From Nocardia alni (lineage in GTDB: Bacteria; Actinomycetota; Actinomycetes; Mycobacteriales; Mycobacteriaceae): 42,008 nucleotides of DNA. This document shows positions 25,093 to 33,679 of the stretch, piece after piece. A program made the translations under genes and the position numbers. A model generated the notes under the pieces. That model had not been told where the DNA came from, did not search any database, and saw only the letters and a list, made by a program, of their open reading frames with translations. Numbering within the stretch: the stretch's first letter is position 1; each line of letters begins with the position of its first letter. Location: assembly GCF_019038435.1 (NCBI RefSeq), contig NZ_JAGPOX010000082.1, positions 1 to 42,008 on the forward strand, in the 5' to 3' direction.

Positions 25093-26240
25093 CGACCCTC
25101 CTTCGCCGAGAGCCCGTCCTCGGCATCCGTTCGTGCGGCGTCACCGGCTCCGGCGGCCACCCTGTCCGCCTCTACACTGCCACCCACCGCCGCGATGCGT
25201 TCGGTCATCCCGAGCAGACCCGCCCCCGCGCCGGTGCTGCCCAGGGAAACCCAGTGGGAGGCAATCGGATTGGTGGCCTCGATCTCGAGGAACCCGGCAT
25301 CCGCATCCCGGATGGTGAGCGCGACGGGCTGGTCGGGCGCATGTTTGCGGGCGTTGGTCAGCACCTCCTGTACCGCTCGGGTGAGCGCGACCGCCACCTG
25401 CTCGTCCACGCCTCGCAACTCGACATCGGCGTGCAGCCGCACCTGCCCGCCCACCGCGCGATGATCCTGCAGCAGACGCTCGAGCTCACCGGAGAGATCG
25501 AATCTCTCGGCGCGCAGCGCGTTCACCACGCGCCGAGCGTCATCCAGTCCCGATACGGCCAACTTGTGGGAGGCCTTGACCCGTTCGGCCGCTCGCTGCA
25601 CATCCCCGGCCTCGAGCAGCGCGTCGGCGGCGTCGAGTTGCAGCACCAGCCCGCCCAGGGTGTGCGCGAGCACGTCGTGGATGTCGCGGGCCAGCCGTCC
25701 GCGCTCGGCCATGGCCGCGGCGCGGTCCCGCTCGTCGCGGATCACCCGGCTCTGCTCGACCAGGATCCGGTTCTGCTCGCTGGTGGTCCGCGCCTGACGG
25801 CGGCTCCAGCCGATCAGTCCCACCACCACCAAGCCGATCAGCAGGCCCACCACACCCGTCACATTTCCGGGCGTGGTGAGTATCGAGATGCCCAGGCATA
25901 CGACGGTCAGCGCCGAAACGCCGAGCCCGAACCAGAGCGTCTCCCCCACCATCGCCAGGGCGGAGGCGGGGGCCACCAGTGCGGAGATGGCCGACCCTGG
26001 CACCCGGACGCCCGTCAGACCACCACCGATCGCCAGGGCGAATACGCACAGCCGCACCGTCACAGGCGTCAGTGCAGGCGCCAGCGCCCACACCGCCCAC
26101 CCGGCCCACGACAGGACCGCGCCCGCGGCGAGCCACGGGTGATGCCACAGCGGGACGCTCAGCGAGGACAACACCACGGCGACGAGCCCGATCAGGCGCA
26201 GCAGCCTGGACAGGCCGTTCGTCGACAGGGGGGTGGTCAT
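25056..26240 (-). CDS. NarL-type sensor histidine kinase
   Basis: A 394-residue membrane kinase. About five helices fill residues 12-145, with little outside the membrane. They are followed by a coiled-coil and a HisKA_3 domain, with phospho-accepting His188 in RLARDIHDVLAHTLGGLVLQL. The HATPase part follows, with VQEVLTNARKHAP and GSTGAGAGLLGMTERI. A short Ala/Asp-rich insertion (AGAGDAARTDAEDGLSAKEG) interrupts the end of the ATPase domain before the last strand. The ATG overlaps the stop of the upstream membrane-protein gene as ATGA. The signal sensed is unknown; it may lie in the membrane. Confidence 0.92.
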   Translation of the reverse strand: MTTPLSTNGLSRLLRLIGLVAVVLSSLSVPLWHHPWLAAGAVLSWAGWAVWALAPALTPVTVRLCVFALAIGGGLTGVRVPGSAISALVAPASALAMVGETLWFGLGVSALTVVCLGISILTTPGNVTGVVGLLIGLVVVGLIGWSRRQARTTSEQNRILVEQSRVIRDERDRAAAMAERGRLARDIHDVLAHTLGGLVLQLDAADALLEAGDVQRAAERVKASHKLAVSGLDDARRVVNALRAERFDLSGELERLLQDHRAVGGQVRLHADVELRGVDEQVAVALTRAVQEVLTNARKHAPDQPVALTIRDADAGFLEIEATNPIASHWVSLGSTGAGAGLLGMTERIAAVGGSVEADRVAAGAGDAARTDAEDGLSAKEGRWWRVRIRVPRR

Positions 26241-26752
26241 CGGATCCAGTCTGCCGTACCCGCGGAACCGGCCGCGACCGGGCGCATCCGCTCGGCACGC
26301 CGCAGCAGCACCAGGCTGCGCCCCGCGCGGTTGAGCGCCAGCATCAGCAGGATGAAACCGGCCGAGGCCACGATCTTCGCGCCGCCCGCCGAGGCCCACA
26401 CGTCCACACCCAGGCGCAGCGCCAGCATGACGAACCACAGCAGCGATCCGACCAGTCCGGTGCGGGCCTGCAACGTGCCCTCGGCCCACCGGAACTGCGA
26501 CAGCATCCCCATGCCCACGCCGACCGCCACGCTCAGCACCGCCTCCAGCGCGAGCAGCGCCACCGCCGTCGTACCGAACGTCGCCCCGGACAGCGCGGTC
26601 CTGGCCTCCACGACCCCGATCACCGCGAGGATGATCGGACCGCGCCAGATCCGCCCGATATCCAGGACCTGCCACCTGGTCTGCCGGTAGACGACGAGTC
26701 CGAGCACCAGGACGACCACAATGCCTTCGAGCACCGCATGCTGCATGTTCAT
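26237..26752 (-). CDS. integral membrane protein co-transcribed with the two-component system
   Basis: A 171-residue protein with about five hydrophobic segments, including GIVVVLVLGLVVYRQTRW at the start and ILLMLALNRAGRSLVLLRRAERM near the end. The N-terminal helix followed by YRQTRWQ recalls CcdC/DUF1453-type proteins, but this is tentative. Met1 was placed at 26752 (MNMQHAVLEGI); another Met is two codons on. Its stop overlaps the kinase start as ATGA, so it is the first gene of a three-gene unit and may be an accessory sensor or a target of the system. Confidence 0.75.
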   Translation of the reverse strand: MNMQHAVLEGIVVVLVLGLVVYRQTRWQVLDIGRIWRGPIILAVIGVVEARTALSGATFGTTAVALLALEAVLSVAVGVGMGMLSQFRWAEGTLQARTGLVGSLLWFVMLALRLGVDVWASAGGAKIVASAGFILLMLALNRAGRSLVLLRRAERMRPVAAGSAGTADWIR

Positions 26753-26815
26753 AGCTCTACGGTCGCCGACGCCGATGCCTCCACCCACCACCCGCAGGTG
26801 GACCCGGGGTGGAAA

Positions 26816-27259
26816 TCAGGCCGCGGACACCGGGGTGAGGAACTCGCAGGTGGGCCCGGACGCCCGGGCCAGGCGCTCGTCGAGCGTGATGAGCGGTATC
26901 CCCCTGGCCTCCGCGATCGCGACGTACGCGGCGTCGTACGCGGTGACATTCTCGCGCAACGCCCAGACGCGTTCGGCCACCGCGTAATACGGGTCGAGAA
27001 AGATCACCATGTCGAGCATGTCGGCATGGGCGAGGTTCGCGGTCGTCTCGTCGATCAACCCCGCCAGCCGATTGCGGCGCAGGACGTTCGTGACCTCGAA
27101 GGGCATCAGATCGGAGGCGAACAGCATGCGCCCCTCGGCGACCTCGCTGACCCATTCGCCGACCGGACCCGAATCGACGAGCAATGCCACCACGGCCGAG
27201 GCGTCGACGACGGCCGCGGGACGGGTCGGCATCCCGCGACGGATGGGAACGACCGTCAT
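26816..27259 (-). CDS. vapC: VapC-type PIN-domain ribonuclease toxin
   Basis: A 147-residue PIN-domain protein. The four acidic residues of the metal site are visible: Asp19 in VVDASAVVALL, Glu55 in PFEVTNVL, Asp109 in YDAAYVAIAE, and Asp127 in LITLDERL. Members cut tRNA or other RNA when freed from their antitoxin. The start overlaps the antitoxin stop as ATGA, so the two are translated together; Met10 is an alternative start. The RNA target is unknown. Confidence 0.9.
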   Translation of the reverse strand: MTVVPIRRGMPTRPAAVVDASAVVALLVDSGPVGEWVSEVAEGRMLFASDLMPFEVTNVLRRNRLAGLIDETTANLAHADMLDMVIFLDPYYAVAERVWALRENVTAYDAAYVAIAEARGIPLITLDERLARASGPTCEFLTPVSAA

Positions 27260-27492
27260 CGTCTGTCCTCGTCGCGCGCGGCGAGGATGTCCTCCCGGCT
27301 CAGCTCGGTGCGCGCGGCACGCACGCGAGCACGCGCGCGAGTGACGACATCCTCCAGCGGAGGGTGCGTAGTGATCTCGATGAGCTGCTGCATCAGGAAC
27401 TCCTGCAGCGAGCGGCCCTGACTCGCCGCGCGCGCGGCGAGCTCGTCCCGGATGCCCTCGGGGACGTTGCGGATGGTGATCGCCACTGCCAT
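27256..27492 (-). CDS. vapB: VapB-type ribbon-helix-helix (FitA-like) antitoxin
   Basis: A 78-residue antitoxin. The N-terminal part, AITIRNVPEGIRDELAARAA, is a FitA-like ribbon-helix-helix DNA-binding domain. The C-terminal part (EDVVTRARARVRAARTELSRED) is basic and helical, suited to wrap the toxin. It is first in the pair. No clear ribosome site precedes the ATG, and a TAGACT -10-like box lies six bases before it, so the transcript may be leaderless. A 25-base palindrome sits 16 bases upstream of the start. Confidence 0.9.
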   Translation of the reverse strand: MAVAITIRNVPEGIRDELAARAASQGRSLQEFLMQQLIEITTHPPLEDVVTRARARVRAARTELSREDILAARDEDRR

Positions 27493-27508
27493 GATGTCAG
27501 TCTAGCGT

Positions 27509-27533
27509 CTATGCCTGCATAATGCAGGCATAG
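27509..27533. promoter_or_regulatory. VapBC operator palindrome
   Basis: Arms CTATGCCTGCA and TGCAGGCATAG form a perfect 11-base inverted repeat around TAA, just upstream of vapB and overlapping its likely promoter. This is the expected place for VapBC autoregulation. Being 10 bases past the DUF1501 stop, it could also fold as a terminator for that gene. Confidence 0.8.
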
Positions 27534-27543
27534 CTGGTCCGGA

Positions 27544-28737
27544 TCAGGCGATCAGGCCGAGATCGCGGCGACCGGCGCCGACCACCGGCCCCGGATCGGT
27601 GGAGACCACCCGCCGCAACAGCTCGTTGTAGATGTCGCGGAAGTCGACGGTGGACTTCAGATCACCGTCGTCGAGGTCGGTGAGGCTGGGCTCGTCGCCG
27701 TAGAAGCCGCCCTTGACCGGCATGCCGGCGACGAAGACCGGCCCGGCGGTGCCGTGGTCGGTGCCCTGCGAGGCGTTGGCGCGTACGCGGCGGCCGAATT
27801 CGCTGTACGCCAGCAGCACCACGTCACGCCCGCGCGGATGCCCGGCCATATCGCGCAGGAATCCGGAGACCGCCTCATCTACCCGGCCCAGCTGTCGCTG
27901 CTGGGTCTCGCGTTCGCCGGCGTGGGTGTCGAAGCCGCCCAGACTCACCGAGTACACCCGGGTCGGCACACCGGCCTTGATACATTGGGAGACCAGATTC
28001 AGTTGCGCACCCAGTGAATTCGCGCCTCGCTTCGTCCGGTCCGACTCGACCTTCGAGAACGTCTGCGACACGGTCTGTTCCGAGCGATACCCGCCGCACA
28101 CGAAACCCTGTGCGGCACTGTCCCGCGGATCGGATATGGCCAGCGCGGCCAGCTCCGCCCGCATCGCCGAGGTCAGCGGAGCGGACGCCGGATCCAGCGC
28201 CGACGCGGTGTGTTTCGCGCCGATGGCCAGCGTCGGCAGCACCGAACCGATATTCACCGCACGCAGCGGATCCTCGCCGGTCGCGTCCAGCCAACGGCCG
28301 ATCCAGCCGGTGGGCGAGGGGTCGTCCGGGACGGCGGTCTGCCAGATCTCCATGGAACGGAAGTGGCTGTGATCCGGTTTCGGATAGCCCACGCCGCGCA
28401 CGATGGCCAGGTTGTGACTGTTCCACAGACCTGCCATGCCCTTCATCGCCGGGTTGAGGCCGAGCTGCGAGTCCAGGTGCAGCACTTCCTCCGGGCGGTA
28501 GGACAATTCGGGACGAGCGTCGTGATAGGCGTTGTCGGCGTAGGGAATCACGGTGTTGATGCCGTCGTTGCCGCCGTAGAGCGTGAGCACCACCAGGATT
28601 CCCGACCCCGCGGCCAGCGGGGTTGCGCTCGCGCGGTGCTGCAATTCGTCCCAGGTGATCGCGGAGGCGCCCAGCACCCCGAGCGCGCCCAGCACGCTGG
28701 AGCCGACGATGAATTGTCTGCGACTGACTCGAGTCAT
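27544..28737 (-). CDS. DUF1501 protein with a Tat signal
   Basis: A 397-residue DUF1501 member. The N-terminus SRRQFIVGSSVLGALGVLGA is a twin-arginine signal, so it is exported folded. The mature part has LYGGNDGINTVIP, DHSHFRSMEIWQT, GGFDTHAGERETQQ and YSEFGRRVRANASQGTDHGTAG. The Asp/His pairs in GFDTH and TDHG resemble metal ligands of the alkaline phosphatase/sulfatase superfamily, to which DUF1501 has been related. No reaction is known. It lies 12 bases after the DUF1800 stop, a pairing seen in many bacteria. Confidence 0.9.
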   Translation of the reverse strand: MTRVSRRQFIVGSSVLGALGVLGASAITWDELQHRASATPLAAGSGILVVLTLYGGNDGINTVIPYADNAYHDARPELSYRPEEVLHLDSQLGLNPAMKGMAGLWNSHNLAIVRGVGYPKPDHSHFRSMEIWQTAVPDDPSPTGWIGRWLDATGEDPLRAVNIGSVLPTLAIGAKHTASALDPASAPLTSAMRAELAALAISDPRDSAAQGFVCGGYRSEQTVSQTFSKVESDRTKRGANSLGAQLNLVSQCIKAGVPTRVYSVSLGGFDTHAGERETQQRQLGRVDEAVSGFLRDMAGHPRGRDVVLLAYSEFGRRVRANASQGTDHGTAGPVFVAGMPVKGGFYGDEPSLTDLDDGDLKSTVDFRDIYNELLRRVVSTDPGPVVGAGRRDLGLIA

Positions 28738-28749
28738 GGCGATTCGTCC

Positions 28750-30057
28750 TCAGCTGGTCAGGTATTCGGGCGTGTTCACGGCGATGGCGGCCAGGCGGGG
28801 CGGGCTGTTCACAGCCGTCCCCAGCACCTTGGCGCTGCGGTCGGACCACGCGCCGACGCCGAGCAGATGACCGACGACATCGATGCGATCGCTGGTACCC
28901 GCGCTCGAAATCGCCGACAGATCGGCCTTTTTCAGCAGGGAGGTGATCGCCGAAAGCCGAATCTGCGCGGCGGCGGTCGACATCCACGCCTGCCCACTGG
29001 GCCAGCCGCCCACATCCGGTGGGTAGAACGGCACTTGGCCCAGGGTGCGCAGTACCCCGGCGACGTGCCGCGCATCGGTGTCCTCGCTCAGCGGCACGCG
29101 GAACGCGCGCACCGCCCCGATCAGCCATTCCACCGGGGCGTGCACGACGGTATCGCGCGCACCGGTGAATTCGGGATCGGTGAGTATCGCAGTGGTCAGC
29201 GCGCCCAGATCCCGGCCCGGACCGTAAGCGGCGGTGAGGCGATCCAGCGCCGCCGGTGAGGCCGGATCGTTCGAGGCCAGCTGCTGCCACATCCGCCCGC
29301 ACACATATTTCGCCGACTCCGGGCGGCCGAGCACGATATCGCAGTATTCCTTCGTACCCAGCGGACCCGTCACGCCCAGAAGGGTTTTCGTGCCCGTATC
29401 GTGGCGTTCGGGCTCGAAGACCGCGCCGCCGTCCTTGACGACCCAGCCCGTCAGCGCCCGGGCCCCCTCGCGCACATCGGTTTCGGTGTATCCGTTGCCG
29501 TGCCCGAGCGCGAACAGCTCCATGAATTCGCGCGAGAGGTTCTCGTTGGGCGCCTTGGCCGTGCTGGCGTTGCCGTCCAGCCAGCGCAGCATCGCCGGAT
29601 CGGTGAGCATCGCGTAGGCCAGCTGTGAGAAGTCCCCGGCGCTCATCGTGCGCAGCGTCCGATTCTGCCCGGCCAGCTCCGCGGCGCTGCGCACTTTGCT
29701 GGCCGATGTGGCGAAGTGGTTGTGCCACAACAGGGTCAGCTTCTCCCGGACCGGAACCCGCACCGCCGCCATGCGCCGGATCCACCACACGGTGAGTGCG
29801 TCGAGCTGCTGACCGATCTCGGCGCCGTGCTGCTTGCGCTGCTGGACGGTCGCGTTCTTGCCCGGCGGCGTCGGCGTCGTGAACTGCGGCATCGGGGTGG
29901 CCCGCGCGCCCGGATCGGCCTCCGGATCACCGGCGAGCGCGGCGCGCAGATACCCCACCGGATCCGGCGTCGCGTCGATCTCGGCTCCGGTCGCACCGAA
30001 ACCCGCACGGCGCAGCACCCGCGCGGTGTGCGTCCACTGTGCTGATTGGCTGGCCAT
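28750..30057 (-). CDS. DUF1800 protein
   Basis: A 435-residue DUF1800 member. Family blocks are HTARVLRRAGFGATGAEI at the start, LTLLWHNHFATSASKV, AMLTDPAMLRWLDGNAS, APNENLSREFMELFALGHGNGYTETDVREGARALTGW, PPDVGGWPSGQAWMS and PEYLTS at the end. No signal peptide is visible, unlike its DUF1501 partner, so it may be cytoplasmic or exported together with that partner through the Tat system. The ATG at 30057 was chosen by family start; no clear ribosome site precedes it. The role is unknown. It is divergent from an OmpR-type two-component system. Confidence 0.88.
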   Translation of the reverse strand: MASQSAQWTHTARVLRRAGFGATGAEIDATPDPVGYLRAALAGDPEADPGARATPMPQFTTPTPPGKNATVQQRKQHGAEIGQQLDALTVWWIRRMAAVRVPVREKLTLLWHNHFATSASKVRSAAELAGQNRTLRTMSAGDFSQLAYAMLTDPAMLRWLDGNASTAKAPNENLSREFMELFALGHGNGYTETDVREGARALTGWVVKDGGAVFEPERHDTGTKTLLGVTGPLGTKEYCDIVLGRPESAKYVCGRMWQQLASNDPASPAALDRLTAAYGPGRDLGALTTAILTDPEFTGARDTVVHAPVEWLIGAVRAFRVPLSEDTDARHVAGVLRTLGQVPFYPPDVGGWPSGQAWMSTAAAQIRLSAITSLLKKADLSAISSAGTSDRIDVVGHLLGVGAWSDRSAKVLGTAVNSPPRLAAIAVNTPEYLTS

Positions 30058-30108
30058 GCACCGAGTATCGGCCGAAAACCGGCCGTCTCGAGAGCGCGCA
30101 CACGGGAC

Positions 30109-30126
30109 TTTCAGCCAATCCTCAGC
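30109..30126 (+). promoter_or_regulatory. 11-base-spaced direct repeats before the response regulator
   Basis: TTTCAGC (30109-30115) and CCTCAGC (30120-30126) share TCAGC, with starts 11 bases apart, one helical turn. Paired direct repeats on one helix face are the usual site for OmpR-type regulators, so this is a candidate autoregulatory box 23 bases before the GTG. It lies in the 91-base gap shared with the DUF1800 gene. A CGGCCG-AAAAC-CGGCCG hairpin is at 30069-30085. Confidence 0.4.
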
Positions 30127-30148
30127 GCGGAGCAGCAAGAATGTCTGT

Positions 30149-30823
30149 GTGCAGAGCGGGCGAATCATGATCATCGAAGACGCCGACGCGATCCGGGCCG
30201 CGGTGGCGTCGGGACTGGGTGCGGCCGGTCACGAGGTGCTGGCGCGCCCCGACGGCGCGCAGCTCGAGCGCGATCTGGCGCAGTTCCGGCCCGATGTCGT
30301 GGTGCTCGATGTGATGCTGCCCGGGCGGGACGGCTTCGTCCTGCTGGAGTCGGTGCGGGCGCACTGCGCGGCGGGGGTGGTGATGCTGACCGCCCGGGAT
30401 GGCGTCCAGGACCGGGTGCGCGGGCTGCGCGCGGGATCGGACGACTACGTGGTGAAACCGTTCGATCTGACCGAACTCGTGGCCCGGGTGGAGGCGCTGC
30501 TGCGGCGGATGGGCAAACTACAGACCAAGATCACGATCGCCGATCTGGTCGTCGACGTCGATTCGGGCATCGTGCAGCGCGGCAACAACACCGTTACCCT
30601 GACCGCGACCGAATTCAAACTGCTGACCTATCTGGCCGCGCATCGCGACCAGGTGGTCACCAAGACCCAAATCCTCACCGCGGTATGGGGTTACGAGGAT
30701 TACGACCCGAATCTGGTGGAGGTGTACGTGAGCGCGGTGCGCCGCAAACTCGAGGAGCACGGCCCGCGCCTGCTGCACACCGTGCGCGGTATGGGATACG
30801 CGTTACGCGCCGGGGACCGATGA
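30149..30823 (+). CDS. OmpR-family response regulator
   Basis: A 224-residue regulator. The receiver domain has the acidic pair in IMIIEDAD, phospho-acceptor Asp54 in VVLDVMLPGRDGF, and the switch Lys in YVVKPFD. The winged helix reads TEFKLLTYLAAHRDQVVTKTQILTAVWGY, then VEVYVSAVRRKLEEHGPRLLHTVRGMGYALR. I chose the GTG at 30149 because it restores the first beta strand; an ATG at 30167 is possible but would cut that strand. Its stop overlaps the kinase start as ATGA. It is divergent from the DUF1800-DUF1501 pair, which may be among its targets. Confidence 0.9.
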   Translation: MQSGRIMIIEDADAIRAAVASGLGAAGHEVLARPDGAQLERDLAQFRPDVVVLDVMLPGRDGFVLLESVRAHCAAGVVMLTARDGVQDRVRGLRAGSDDYVVKPFDLTELVARVEALLRRMGKLQTKITIADLVVDVDSGIVQRGNNTVTLTATEFKLLTYLAAHRDQVVTKTQILTAVWGYEDYDPNLVEVYVSAVRRKLEEHGPRLLHTVRGMGYALRAGDR

Positions 30824-32268
30824 AGACGGTATCGCTACGCCGCAGGGTAACCCTCACCGCCGCGATCGTTTCCGGGATCGCGCTGCTGGTCGTCGGATTC
30901 GCCGTGCACAGCCTGTTCGCGTTCGTGGTCACTCGTACCGAGCAGAACACGATCACCGACCGGGCGCAGCTGGCCCGCCAGCTCGCCCAGCAGCACACCC
31001 CGCCCGGCGAGCTGATCGCCCGGGTCGACAACCGCTCGGTGCGTGCGCGGCTGGTACTGACCGACGGCCGTGCCTACGGCAGCCTCGTCCCGCGCCGTGA
31101 GGCCGAGAACGTGGGCATGACGCGCCGGATCGTGCTGGTCGGCCGGGGCCCGGTGAATCGCGCCCGGCTGACCCTCCAGGTGGATATGCCGCTGCTGGCC
31201 AAGATCCAGCAGGAGCTGGTGTGGGTGATCGTCGGGGCGATCACCGTGGCCCTGGTCTTGATCGCGGGCGGCCTGTGGTTCGGTGTGCGGCGCGCGCTGG
31301 CGCCGCTGGATTCGATGACGCTGCTGGCCCGCGATATCGCCCGCGGGCATCGCGGCCGCCGTCTGTCCCCCGCCCGGACGAATACCGAACTCGGCCGCAC
31401 CGCCGGCGCTTTCGACGAGATGCTGGACGCGCTCGAGGGCGCCGAGGCGCGGGCCCGCGCGTCCGAGCGGCAGCTGCGGGCCTTCGTCGGCGACGCCGCG
31501 CACGAGCTGCGCACCCCGGTCGCCGGAATCCGAGCGATCGCCGAGGCCGTCCTGCACCAGCGGGCCGACGCCGATGCCGAGGAAACCCAGCGGATGTATC
31601 TGCTGCTGGCCCGGGAGGCGCAGCGGGCCGGGCGACTGGTCGACGATCTGCTCGATATGGCCCGCATCGACGCCGGCCTGCAACTGCACAGCGAATCACT
31701 GGACCTGTACGAGCTGACCCAGGTACAGGTGGATCGGGTGCGGATGCTGCACCCGAGCGTCGAATTCCAGCTCGACGGCGTGCCCGCGCGGGTGACGGCC
31801 GACCCCGAACGAATCGGTCAGATCCTGGTGAACGTGCTCGGCAACGCCTGCCACGCCATGCCCGATGGTGGCCGGGTCACGGTGCGCGTCGGCGTGCACG
31901 GTGATGTCGCTCGGGTCGTCATCGCCGATACCGGCCCCGGGGTCCCGCGAGCCGACCGGGAGCGCATCTTCGACCGCCTGGTCCGCCTGGACCCCGCGCG
32001 CGAGATCCGTTCCTCGGGGTCGGGACTGGGCCTGCCGATCGCCCGCGGTATCGCCCGCGCGCATGGCGGCGACCTGGTGTGCGCCGAACCGATCGAGGGC
32101 GTCGGCGCGGTCTTCGTCCTGACACTGCGGGTCGATGCGAGCCCCGCCCTGACCACCGGTGCGGCACGCCTTCAACTAACGCAATCGGATTCGCAGACCA
32201 CCGAACCGATCGTCTCGGCTTCCGCACCGACGAACCCGCTGCGGCGTTCTCTGGAGCTCCGTCACTGA
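30820..32268 (+). CDS. HAMP-containing sensor histidine kinase
   Basis: A 482-residue classical sensor kinase. Membrane helices at about 13-38 and 134-155 enclose an extracytoplasmic sensor of about 95 residues. A HAMP domain follows (RRALAPLDSMTLLARDIARG), then HisKA with His228 in GDAAHELRTPVAGIRAIAE. The ATPase boxes are NVLGNACHAMPDGG, DTGPGVP, RIFDRLVR and SGSGLGLPIARGIARAHGG. A tail of about 40 Ser/Thr-rich residues follows the ATPase domain. It is coupled to the response regulator by ATGA. The signal is unknown, but the external domain fits an envelope or surface cue. Confidence 0.93.
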   Translation: MKTVSLRRRVTLTAAIVSGIALLVVGFAVHSLFAFVVTRTEQNTITDRAQLARQLAQQHTPPGELIARVDNRSVRARLVLTDGRAYGSLVPRREAENVGMTRRIVLVGRGPVNRARLTLQVDMPLLAKIQQELVWVIVGAITVALVLIAGGLWFGVRRALAPLDSMTLLARDIARGHRGRRLSPARTNTELGRTAGAFDEMLDALEGAEARARASERQLRAFVGDAAHELRTPVAGIRAIAEAVLHQRADADAEETQRMYLLLAREAQRAGRLVDDLLDMARIDAGLQLHSESLDLYELTQVQVDRVRMLHPSVEFQLDGVPARVTADPERIGQILVNVLGNACHAMPDGGRVTVRVGVHGDVARVVIADTGPGVPRADRERIFDRLVRLDPAREIRSSGSGLGLPIARGIARAHGGDLVCAEPIEGVGAVFVLTLRVDASPALTTGAARLQLTQSDSQTTEPIVSASAPTNPLRRSLELRH

Positions 32269-32303
32269 TATCAACACACCATTCGTTCCCGTAATTGAAA
32301 CCG

Positions 32304-32319
32304 CGTCGACACTTCGACG
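32304..32319. terminator. hairpin between convergent kinase and GH27 genes
   Basis: CGTCGA and TCGACG form a stem around CACT, followed on the + strand by a T-rich TTCATTATTTC. It lies 36 bases after the kinase stop and 31 bases past the GH27 stop. The stem is short but well placed. Confidence 0.5.
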
Positions 32320-32350
32320 TTCATTATTTCGAAAAGCCCGACGGTAATTC

Positions 32351-33676
32351 TCAACTCGCCCGAATCGGACCGATCCGCAGAAGTACGGTGTCGTGCGCCG
32401 ATACCTGCGCGCCGATCGAATTCCCCACTGTCGTCCGTGTTCCGGTCCACAGATTTCGGGCGAGGTAACCATTCCCCGCGGGCAGCCCGAGATCCGCCAG
32501 TGAAATAGATATCCGCGCATCGGCATCACCGCTGTTCCACAACGCCACCGCCATCGATCCATCCGATAGCGTTCTACGCCAGACTTTTCCGCCGGTTCCG
32601 GGCACCACGGTGGCAGGCGCGGCGAGCGGATCCTGGTCCACGGCAATGACATCTCTATCGGTCAGCAGCCGCCAGGTCGTCTCATCCATGTACGGCAGCG
32701 CATTACCGGCGATCAGCGGGGCGGCCAGCAGCGACCACATGCCGAACTGGGTGCGCTCCTCGGCGGGTGTGAGTCCCGGGTAGGCGGTGCCGGCCACACC
32801 GGCGACGCCGACGGCGAGCATATCCGGATCGGCCCAGTGACCCGGCCCGGTCCGTGCCGCCCACCACGAGGCGGTGTCCAGAATCTCGCGAATGCCCTGG
32901 TCCCCGGCCAGTCCCTGACCGAGCGCCCAGCCCGGGTAGGCGTCGTTGGTGGTACGCCACAGGGTGCCGATGCCGGACCAGTCGAAGATCGTGCCGGGCG
33001 GCGCCTCCGGCACGTCGCTGTTCGGGTTGATGCTGTAGACGACCGGACGACCGGTGGCGCGCAACGCATCTCGCATTCGTGTGAAGTCGTCGATCTGCCG
33101 GTCCAGATCGGAATCCGGTGAGCACCAATCGTATTTGAGATAGTCCACACCCCAGGACGCGAAGGTGCGGGCATCGGCGGCCTCGTGTCCGGCGCTGCCC
33201 GTACTGCCCGGATAGGTGCCGGCGATCTGCGCGCAGGTGCGTGCGTTCGGGCTCTGGTAGATCCCGAATTTCAGACCCCGCGCGTGCACATAGTCGGCCA
33301 GCGCCCGCATCCCCTGCGGGAACCGCTTCGGATCCGCTTGCAGCGCACCGGAAGACGTGCGCTGGGGCAGGAACCAGCAGTCGTCGACGACCACGTACCG
33401 ATATCCGGCATCGCGCATCCCGCTGGCCACCAGCGTGTCGGCCGCCAGCTCGACGGCCTGCGCGTTCACGGTGCAGCCGTAGCTGTTCCAGGAATTCCAG
33501 CCCATCGGCGGGGTCGGCGCGACGCCGGGTATCGCGACCGTCGCACGGCTCAGCCGCACGGTATCGGAGACGGGTGCGGAGGCCGCGCAGCCGAGGAACA
33601 GCAGCACCACCGACAGCGCTACGGCCAGCGTCCCCGCGACCGGACCCCGGCGACTGCCGGACGGCTCGCCGGACAT
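32351..33676 (-). CDS. GH27-type alpha-galactosidase lipoprotein
   Basis: A 441-residue secreted glycosidase. The signal peptide ends in a lipobox (LLFLGC, Cys30), so it should be anchored outside the membrane. The catalytic barrel opens with TPPMGWNSWNSYGC. The nucleophile is Asp183 in YLKYDWC and the acid/base is Asp245 in LWRTTNDAY, both standard for GH27. The C-terminal beta domain ends in DTVLLRIG. It would release terminal alpha-D-galactose, or alpha-N-acetylgalactosamine in some members. The ATG at 33676 lies three bases behind a strong hairpin and has no free ribosome site, so translation may be weak or conditional. No sugar transporter is next to it. Confidence 0.9.
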   Translation of the reverse strand: MSGEPSGSRRGPVAGTLAVALSVVLLFLGCAASAPVSDTVRLSRATVAIPGVAPTPPMGWNSWNSYGCTVNAQAVELAADTLVASGMRDAGYRYVVVDDCWFLPQRTSSGALQADPKRFPQGMRALADYVHARGLKFGIYQSPNARTCAQIAGTYPGSTGSAGHEAADARTFASWGVDYLKYDWCSPDSDLDRQIDDFTRMRDALRATGRPVVYSINPNSDVPEAPPGTIFDWSGIGTLWRTTNDAYPGWALGQGLAGDQGIREILDTASWWAARTGPGHWADPDMLAVGVAGVAGTAYPGLTPAEERTQFGMWSLLAAPLIAGNALPYMDETTWRLLTDRDVIAVDQDPLAAPATVVPGTGGKVWRRTLSDGSMAVALWNSGDADARISISLADLGLPAGNGYLARNLWTGTRTTVGNSIGAQVSAHDTVLLRIGPIRAS

Positions 33677-33679
33677 CGC

